A stretch of DNA of 38,630 nt from Bacillus spongiae (GTDB lineage Bacteria > Bacillota > Bacilli > Bacillales > Bacillaceae_K). Location of the stretch: contig NZ_JBBAXC010000025.1 in assembly GCF_037120725.1 (NCBI RefSeq), positions 1 to 38,630 of the forward strand, given 5' to 3'. Each line of letters opens with the position of its first letter. Position 1 is the first letter of the stretch. Made by a program: the position numbers and the translations under genes. Of the stretch, positions 34,150 through 38,630 are shown one piece after another. Under the pieces are notes generated by a model that saw only the letters and a list, made by a program, of their open reading frames with translations, did no database searches and was not told where the DNA came from.

Positions 34150-34743
34150 ATGTCTGCATGGCTACATTCCATATTAACTGCAATAGAAGAATGGTTACTA
34201 GATTATGGGGTCTGGGGATTGATTCTTGTATCATTTACTGAATCCTCTTTCTTCCCCATCATCCCAGATGTAGTGCTGATCCCACTGGCACTCGCTAACC
34301 CTGATAGTGCCTTGTTATACGCTTTATATACGACACTCGCCTCTGCTTTTGGTGCAATTCTCGGTTGGTTTATTGGAAAGAAATTAGGTCGCCCAATTTT
34401 GCAAAGATTTGTATCTGAAAAGGTTATTGTAAAAGTGGAAGAATACTTTGAGAAATACGGATCATTATCGATTTTGATTGCTGGCTTCACACCGATACCG
34501 TATAAAGTCTTTACTGTGTTTTCCGGTGTTTCAAATATGAGGATTTCCACTTTGTTCTTTTGGTCTCTGCTTGGTAGAGGAATTCGCTTCTTCTTAGAAG
34601 CCGCACTCATTATCACGCTTGGAGAACAAGCATGGCCCTTTATTGAAAACAATTTCACAATTGTTACCGTGACTGTTGCGGTTGTCATTATCATCGGATT
34701 TGTAATTTACCGTTCCATTTTAAAAAGAAGATCTATAGTATAA
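34150..34743 (+). CDS. YqaA/DedA-family (VTT domain) membrane protein
   Basis: 197 residues, four to five helices. LVSFTESSFFPIIPDVVLIP (about 26-45) and GSLSILIAGFTPIPYKVFTV (about 101-120) are the paired VTT re-entrant motifs, and GRGIRFFLEA follows. These match the YqaA branch of DedA. Relatives (DedA, UptA, PopT) are lipid carriers or scramblases; the lipid here is unknown. AAAAAGGAG precedes the ATG. Single-gene unit between argS and its terminator. It is distinct from the TVP38 protein at 23496-24152. Confidence 0.88.
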   Translation: MSAWLHSILTAIEEWLLDYGVWGLILVSFTESSFFPIIPDVVLIPLALANPDSALLYALYTTLASAFGAILGWFIGKKLGRPILQRFVSEKVIVKVEEYFEKYGSLSILIAGFTPIPYKVFTVFSGVSNMRISTLFFWSLLGRGIRFFLEAALIITLGEQAWPFIENNFTIVTVTVAVVIIIGFVIYRSILKRRSIV

Positions 34744-34775
34744 ACACACTAGGCTTTGGCTTAGTGTGTTTTTTC
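34742..34775 (+). terminator. Terminator of the YqaA/DedA gene
   Basis: AACACACTA pairs with TAGTGTGTT around a partly paired GGCTTTGGCT centre, then TTTTTT; just past the stop. Confidence 0.9.
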
Positions 34776-34874
34776 TAGTTTAAAAGATCTTATTCTTCCT
34801 ACTGTCCATAAGCCTTTGCCGTAAACGAACCACCTTTTAAATAACAACGAGCACCTAACAAAGTTAGCTGCTCC

Positions 34875-35159
34875 TTACGCTGAATAGGAATCGTTCTCAT
34901 CGATTGTGACAGACTTAACAGCGATGTTCAACCTTCCCTTAATATAGCTTTGTGGATCATAACTAATATTTTCATCTTTCATTCGCTGAATTTCTAACTC
35001 GGCAAACATACTTAGAGCACGACTCATATGATCTAAGGCGGCTTTTAATTGATGTACGTCATGCCCATTTCGCTTGCTCAAACAATAATAAGAGATGCTG
35101 TCTGCTTTCTTCCGAATATCCATTAACGCGTCTAAATCAAACATAGGAACTTGATGCAT
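34875..35159 (-). CDS. Small helical protein of unknown function
   Basis: 94 residues, not recognised. Predicted mostly helical and charged: MFDLDALMDIRKKADSISYY (about 6-25), KAALDHMSRALSMFAELEIQ (about 39-58), C-terminal NIAVKSVTIDENDSYS. No signal or membrane segment. The frame is open 7 codons upstream, but GGAGGAGGGGG lies 5-12 nt before the ATG at 35157-35159, which fixes the start. Diverges from the LysM-CAP gene. Confidence 0.8.
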   Translation of the reverse strand: MHQVPMFDLDALMDIRKKADSISYYCLSKRNGHDVHQLKAALDHMSRALSMFAELEIQRMKDENISYDPQSYIKGRLNIAVKSVTIDENDSYSA

Positions 35160-35338
35160 GCTTCCCCCTCCTCCCTTCACTATATGTAGAAAAAATAGGA
35201 ATATGATTATTTACACGTTTACTTTCAATCGCACTACAACCGCGTTAATCAACATTATTTATTTCTTTCTTCCTCCTTCCCTCTCACCAAAACAATCATT
35301 AAGGAATAGATTTATAAACCAAATGGCATGTTATAAAT

Positions 35339-35962
35339 ATGAAAAACATTCTCTTATTTATTTCCGTTATCTTTTTGTCGTTATCCTTTAGTCTAGTGAG
35401 AGCAAAGGTAACTTTTGCAGAAGATACCTATTATGTTCAGAAAGGAGACAGCCTTTGGGTCATAGCAAAAAAGTATCAAATTGGATTATCAGAAATTATT
35501 GAAGCCAATCCACAGATCTCAAATCCTAGTTTAATTTATCCCGGGCAAAAGATTACCATCCCAACCTTTACTGCAACAAAATCGGAAGAAGCAGAAGTTC
35601 TTCGCTTAACAAACATCGAGCGAGCCAAATATGGATTTCCTGCATTAAAAGGCGACTGGCAACTTGATCGTGTAGCAAGGTACAAATCAGCTGACATGAG
35701 TGCAAAGGGTTATTTCTCACATACTAGTCCTACATATGGTTCACCCTTTACCATGTTAAAAAACTTTAATGTCCATTACAAAGCAGCTGCAGAAAATATC
35801 GCTGCTGGTCAAACCTCACCAACTCAAGTTGTGCAGGATTGGATGAAAAGTGAGAATCACCGTAAAAACATATTAAGCCAAACCTATACTCACATAGGAG
35901 TGGGCTATAATAAAGGGGGCGCATATGGACACTACTGGACCCAATTGTTTATAAAAAAATAA
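35339..35962 (+). CDS. Secreted LysM-CAP (SCP-like) domain protein
   Basis: 207 residues. A signal peptide (about 1-27), one LysM domain (about 29-76; YYVQKGDSLWVIAKKYQIGL ... YPGQKITIP) for peptidoglycan binding, and a CAP/SCP domain (about 85-207; LRLTNIERAKYGFPAL, GYFSHTSPTYGSPF, AENIAAGQ, SENHRKNIL and HYWTQLF). Such proteins resemble Bacillus YkwD and spore/cell-wall-associated CAP proteins; the activity of bacterial CAP domains is largely unknown. The ATG has no good ribosome site, and an in-frame stop 24 bp upstream excludes an earlier start. A sporulation role is possible but unproved. Confidence 0.9.
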   Translation: MKNILLFISVIFLSLSFSLVRAKVTFAEDTYYVQKGDSLWVIAKKYQIGLSEIIEANPQISNPSLIYPGQKITIPTFTATKSEEAEVLRLTNIERAKYGFPALKGDWQLDRVARYKSADMSAKGYFSHTSPTYGSPFTMLKNFNVHYKAAAENIAAGQTSPTQVVQDWMKSENHRKNILSQTYTHIGVGYNKGGAYGHYWTQLFIKK

Positions 35963-36311
35963 AGATACATCGTTCTTTTAACAAAACAACAGACTGAAAG
36001 TAATTTTTATATTGTAATCTCTATACACTAAAAAAGGATCTTCGTCTGGGAGATCCTTTTTTAGTGTTTGTTCCATTAAATTTCCTGATAGCTGAATACT
36101 AGGCCATACAAAATATAGTCTTGCACCTATAGTCCATTCATCGGTTTCTGTGCACGAAAAGTAAGGCCTTTGAGTCCTATAGAAGACTTAACTATGCCTC
36201 CTAAATCCTTTCTGCTAGTTTAATAAAGGTGTCTTAACAAGAATTCCATTAATTCTATAAAAACGAGTGAAATGACAAAGTCTATTCACCGCTCCCTGTT
36301 TGGAAATAAGT
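35963..36311. other. Intergenic spacer after the LysM-CAP gene
   Basis: Apart from the terminator at 36026-36066, I see no gene or clear regulatory site here. Confidence 0.6.
36026..36066. terminator. Strong terminator after the LysM-CAP gene
   Basis: A perfect 16-bp stem, CACTAAAAAAGGATCT with AGATCCTTTTTTAGTG, and a 9-nt loop, 64 bp past the stop. T-runs are on both strands, so it may work both ways. Confidence 0.9.
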
Positions 36312-36665
36312 TTAATATTTATTAAAAGTTATGCCTAAAAGTATAAAAACAACTGTTGTACAAAATCCAAATATTACAGCATTGATATATGGCATCAATA
36401 TGTCTCCTAAATCCCTTACCTGTCCGGATGGAAATAATACAATACCTATCGATACGATAATGGTAAAAAGAATTCCTGCACCTAAAGAAATCAATGATAT
36501 ATCTTTTCTGACAAGTTTCTTTTTCTTGATAAAAAAAATAAAAACAATGGCAGAGGAAACGACTGACAAAAGAAAAGAAGGCCATAATGCGATTCCATTT
36601 CTTAATAATAAAAAAACAGTTAATAATAATAAACTAAAAATAATTCCTGTAGAAAATTTTTTCAT
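36312..36665 (-). CDS. Small four-helix membrane protein, unknown function
   Basis: 117 residues, not recognised. Four hydrophobic segments (about 6-20, 27-46, 58-78, 92-113), with a basic KKKKLVRKD loop between the second and third. GGAAGGAATAGG lies upstream of the ATG. First of three short membrane-protein genes on the minus strand near an IS element; gene reality is likely but not certain. Confidence 0.6.
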   Translation of the reverse strand: MKKFSTGIIFSLLLLTVFLLLRNGIALWPSFLLSVVSSAIVFIFFIKKKKLVRKDISLISLGAGILFTIIVSIGIVLFPSGQVRDLGDILMPYINAVIFGFCTTVVFILLGITFNKY

Positions 36666-36821
36666 ATTTGTGCCTATTCCTTCCCCATTTCATTAATCTG
36701 TCTACTAGGTAAACTTCTTTTTTACTGTTAATCCTAATATCTCCAAGATATTCTCCCTTATCTCAAACAAAAAGCCCACCCCATACTCCTGAATACAACC
36801 CATTTAGAATATTCGATAATT

Positions 36822-37064
36822 TTAAGGTATAAATATAACAATTAGGGCAATTGATACAACGAGACTAAATAATACTGATATTGCTTTTATCCACCATTTG
36901 TCTTTAATTTTTATTATAAAAATTGACGTTAAGATCATAAACGACCACTTTGGAATTTCAATGCTCATTGATTTGAATGGTTTAGTCTCTGGTAAAATGG
37001 CTGTTGTAAAAAAGAGTATGGTTCCGATAACCAAAGAATATATCATTATTCGAAAAAGAAACAA
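36822..37064 (-). CDS. Small membrane protein, unknown function
   Basis: 80 residues, not recognised. Three hydrophobic segments (about 5-24, 40-52, 60-79) and one KDKWW loop. The start is TTG with GGGAG 8 nt upstream. AT-rich; no operon partner closer than 90 bp. Confidence 0.5.
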   Translation of the reverse strand: MFLFRIMIYSLVIGTILFFTTAILPETKPFKSMSIEIPKWSFMILTSIFIIKIKDKWWIKAISVLFSLVVSIALIVIFIP

Positions 37065-37158
37065 AGTTTACACTCCCATAAATAATTCAAAATATAATGG
37101 TATATAGTGGTAGTCATGTTTACGATACCAAACAACAATAGGAAGCTTCCGCTTTCCC

Positions 37159-37413
37159 TTAATTAGCTGGATGGTTAAGGAAAATAGCTTTTTTCTTTCT
37201 TTTTTCTAACCTCGGCTGGATTTGCTTTTCGAATACCTTTACTCCTAAATATGTATCTACAAGCCCTACTATAATAATAATGGCTAACATACTAACACCA
37301 GTAGTATCATTAATTACAATTGGCTTAAGTACCGTAAAAATAATAGATAAACTAATAGGTAAAGTAAATCCTACCCATATCCATATAAACAATTTAATCA
37401 ACTTTTCCACCAC
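37159..37413 (-). CDS. Small two-helix membrane protein, unknown function
   Basis: 84 residues, not recognised. Two hydrophobic segments (about 7-31 and 40-56) and a basic tail QPRLEKRKKKAIF. The start is uncertain: GTG at 37411-37413 has no ribosome site, while a TTG at 37399-37401 has GGTGG 5 nt upstream. Confidence 0.5.
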   Translation of the reverse strand: MVEKLIKLFIWIWVGFTLPISLSIIFTVLKPIVINDTTGVSMLAIIIIVGLVDTYLGVKVFEKQIQPRLEKRKKKAIFLNHPAN

Positions 37414-37766
37414 ACTATTAGTATTTTGACTTCTTTTATTCTTATTTCATTATAACTATAATTATCTTAATATATTGAAGTTGAATATTGTTATAGAAAA
37501 TTAGTTTATTTCAATTAGGGTTGCTCGCTTTAGTACTCCATGAAATAAACAAAATAATTGACCTAAATAAAAGAAGCGACTTTACTAATCATTATACAAA
37601 GGAGCAAAACATTGACCTCTTTCTGAATAAAAAAATCCTGCTAATATTTCAACAGGATTTTTAATCAAACTTCATTGCAAAAGATTATCTTTTTATAAAT
37701 TACCACTCATTTTAATAAATCCACTTATCTCTATTAGATAACTAGATTTACTCGTTAATTTTCCGG
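37414..37766. other. Intergenic spacer before the last small membrane gene
   Basis: Holds the terminator at 37631-37662 and a promoter-like AT-rich stretch. I see no gene in it. Confidence 0.55.
37631..37662 (-). terminator. Terminator of the lipoprotein gene
   Basis: AAAAATCCTG pairs with CAGGATTTTT around a 12-nt loop, followed on the minus strand by TTTTTT. About 105 bp after the lipoprotein stop. Confidence 0.8.
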
Positions 37767-38351
37767 TTATTCCATATCGTCAGGATAAATCATTTCATTT
37801 ATTACTTCATCCGTAGCTTCATCTTTTACCGTAATCGTTACCTTTGTTTTATCTGAATCAACCCCGGCAAACAATTGATACATCATTCCTGATATACCTA
37901 GGCCAAATACCGCAAACCCATCCATACTGTTTTCATAGGAAGCTTTATCTACAACCATTGTAAATTCTGAAAAACTATCATTATACGTAATATCTTTAAT
38001 CGATACATAATCCTCACTGTTTTTAGTATCAGTGACGGTTTGAGTAACTTCTCCCTTTATATCTTCCATCATTTCTTTATGTTTAGACTTCGTCATTTTA
38101 AATGTAATGGAACCATCATCATTTTTTGTTACTTCACTGACTCCCTCTTCTTTTGCATCAGCCATTACCTCATCAATGTCTTCTCCTTCAAACATAGTAG
38201 ACGGTAGCGTAACCTCTACATTTAAAAGACCTTTATCTACATCAACTTTTTGATCTTCCTCTTTTTTTTCACTTTCTTTTCCTTCATCATTCGAACATGC
38301 CGATAGCACCATTACGAATAGAAGAAAAAAAACATAAATAAATCTTTTCAT
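37767..38351 (-). CDS. Acidic lipoprotein of unknown function
   Basis: 194 residues. The signal peptide ends in lipobox LSAC (Cys19), followed by a long Lys/Glu/Asp linker (about 20-40). The rest is a beta-rich domain (LLNVEVTLPSTMFEG near 42-56, DGSITFKMTKSKHKEMM, TKVTITVKDEATDEVI). I do not recognise the family. A predicted surface protein; a GGAGGGG site precedes the ATG. Last complete gene before the IS element. Confidence 0.8.
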   Translation of the reverse strand: MKRFIYVFFLLFVMVLSACSNDEGKESEKKEEDQKVDVDKGLLNVEVTLPSTMFEGEDIDEVMADAKEEGVSEVTKNDDGSITFKMTKSKHKEMMEDIKGEVTQTVTDTKNSEDYVSIKDITYNDSFSEFTMVVDKASYENSMDGFAVFGLGISGMMYQLFAGVDSDKTKVTITVKDEATDEVINEMIYPDDME

Positions 38352-38514
38352 TCAGAACCCCTCCAGTAAAGTAAATCGGTCATTCACAACAAAAACACTC
38401 CCTAAATTATACCTTTAATACGTAAAAATGTAAGTTTTTTAATTTATGTGAAATTTTAAATAGATTAAATGCTACACCCTATAGCTTAACGAAATAAAAA
38501 ACCACTCATGGTTC

Positions 38515-38630
38515 TGCACCCCAAAAGTTAGAGTTAAAAACTAATTTTTGGGGTGTTTTTGTATGGCAAAATATAGTGACGATTTAAAATTAACCATTGT
38601 TAAAGAATATCTAGAAGGACCAATGGGATT
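38515..38630 (+). mobile_element. IS3-family (IS150-like) element, left end, truncated by window
   Basis: The end begins TGCACCCCAAAAGTTAGAG, a typical IS3/IS150 terminal sequence. Inside it ACCCCAAAAGTTAG and CTAATTTTTGGGGT form a stem-loop ahead of the transposase start, which in many IS elements shields against read-through. The right end and any target duplication are outside the window. Confidence 0.85.
38563..38630 (+). CDS. IS3-family transposase OrfA, N-terminal fragment
   Basis: Twenty-two full codons are visible: MAKYSDDLKLTIVKEYLEGP and on to MG. This is the start of the HTH-containing OrfA of IS3/IS150-type elements (compare the usual MAKYSxEFKLxIVxxYLxG). The rest is cut off by the window edge; the ATG follows the terminal stem-loop with no strong ribosome site. 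Confidence 0.87.
   Translation, partial: MAKYSDDLKLTIVKEYLEGPMG

Noticed and set aside
36322-36585. 87-codon minus-strand frame within the 36312-36665 gene
   Set aside because: A shifted frame rich in Cys, Tyr and Arg, with no start signal; it is the shadow of the membrane-protein gene.

Overview
The window is chromosomal DNA from a low-GC, endospore-forming member of the Bacillaceae. The evidence is a B. subtilis-type 16S 5' end, a trnS-like tRNA block, a cmpA (spore cortex) homologue, and long gene-order agreement with the ydb/ydc region of the B. subtilis chromosome. That gene order is recalled from memory; no search was run.

Layout. (1) 1-1418: the 5' end of a 16S rRNA gene preceded by eleven tRNA genes, all on the minus strand, with one perfect and two further strong sigma-A-type promoters. 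(2) 1440-17755: a conserved housekeeping block, nearly all minus strand: ddl, murF, an esterase, cshA, uvsE, ydbS, ydbT, acpS (the rhomboid ydcA runs the other way), ydcC, alr, ndoAI-ndoA, tex and a SprT-like gene, with cmpA on the plus strand. Compared with B. subtilis, uvsE sits between cshA and ydbS, and the rsb/sigB stress-sigma operon is absent between ndoA and tex. (3) 17756-18664: about 0.9 kb without a convincing gene, where gene order with B. subtilis breaks. (4) 18665-28011: an accessory redox, membrane and transport block. It holds an acetyltransferase, a SelD-N-terminus-type flavoprotein, a small glutaredoxin-like protein, a Crp/Fnr-type regulator, and a seven-gene minus-strand operon (ABC lipoprotein, two permeases, ATPase, TVP38/DedA-superfamily protein, CDP-alcohol phosphatidyltransferase, mercuric-reductase-like flavoprotein). 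(5) 28208-35962: a hypothetical gene, a CNNM/CBS membrane protein, rodA, a T-box-controlled arginyl-tRNA synthetase of the less common IAKPF type, a YqaA/DedA protein, a small hypothetical gene and a secreted LysM-CAP protein. (6) 36312-38630: small membrane proteins of unknown function, a lipoprotein, and the left end of an IS3-family element cut by the window edge.

The most interesting candidate system is the seven-gene operon with its neighbouring regulator and redox genes. Its parts resemble the uncharacterised E. coli ydjXYZ-ynjABCDEF cluster, but with a split permease and a thiol-disulfide flavoprotein. I infer a membrane-lipid headgroup or thiol/chalcogen role; the sequence does not prove it. 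Second is a hairpin between a strong Shine-Dalgarno sequence and a TTG start at 29288-29325, which looks like a structural bypass of an over-long ribosome-binding spacer.
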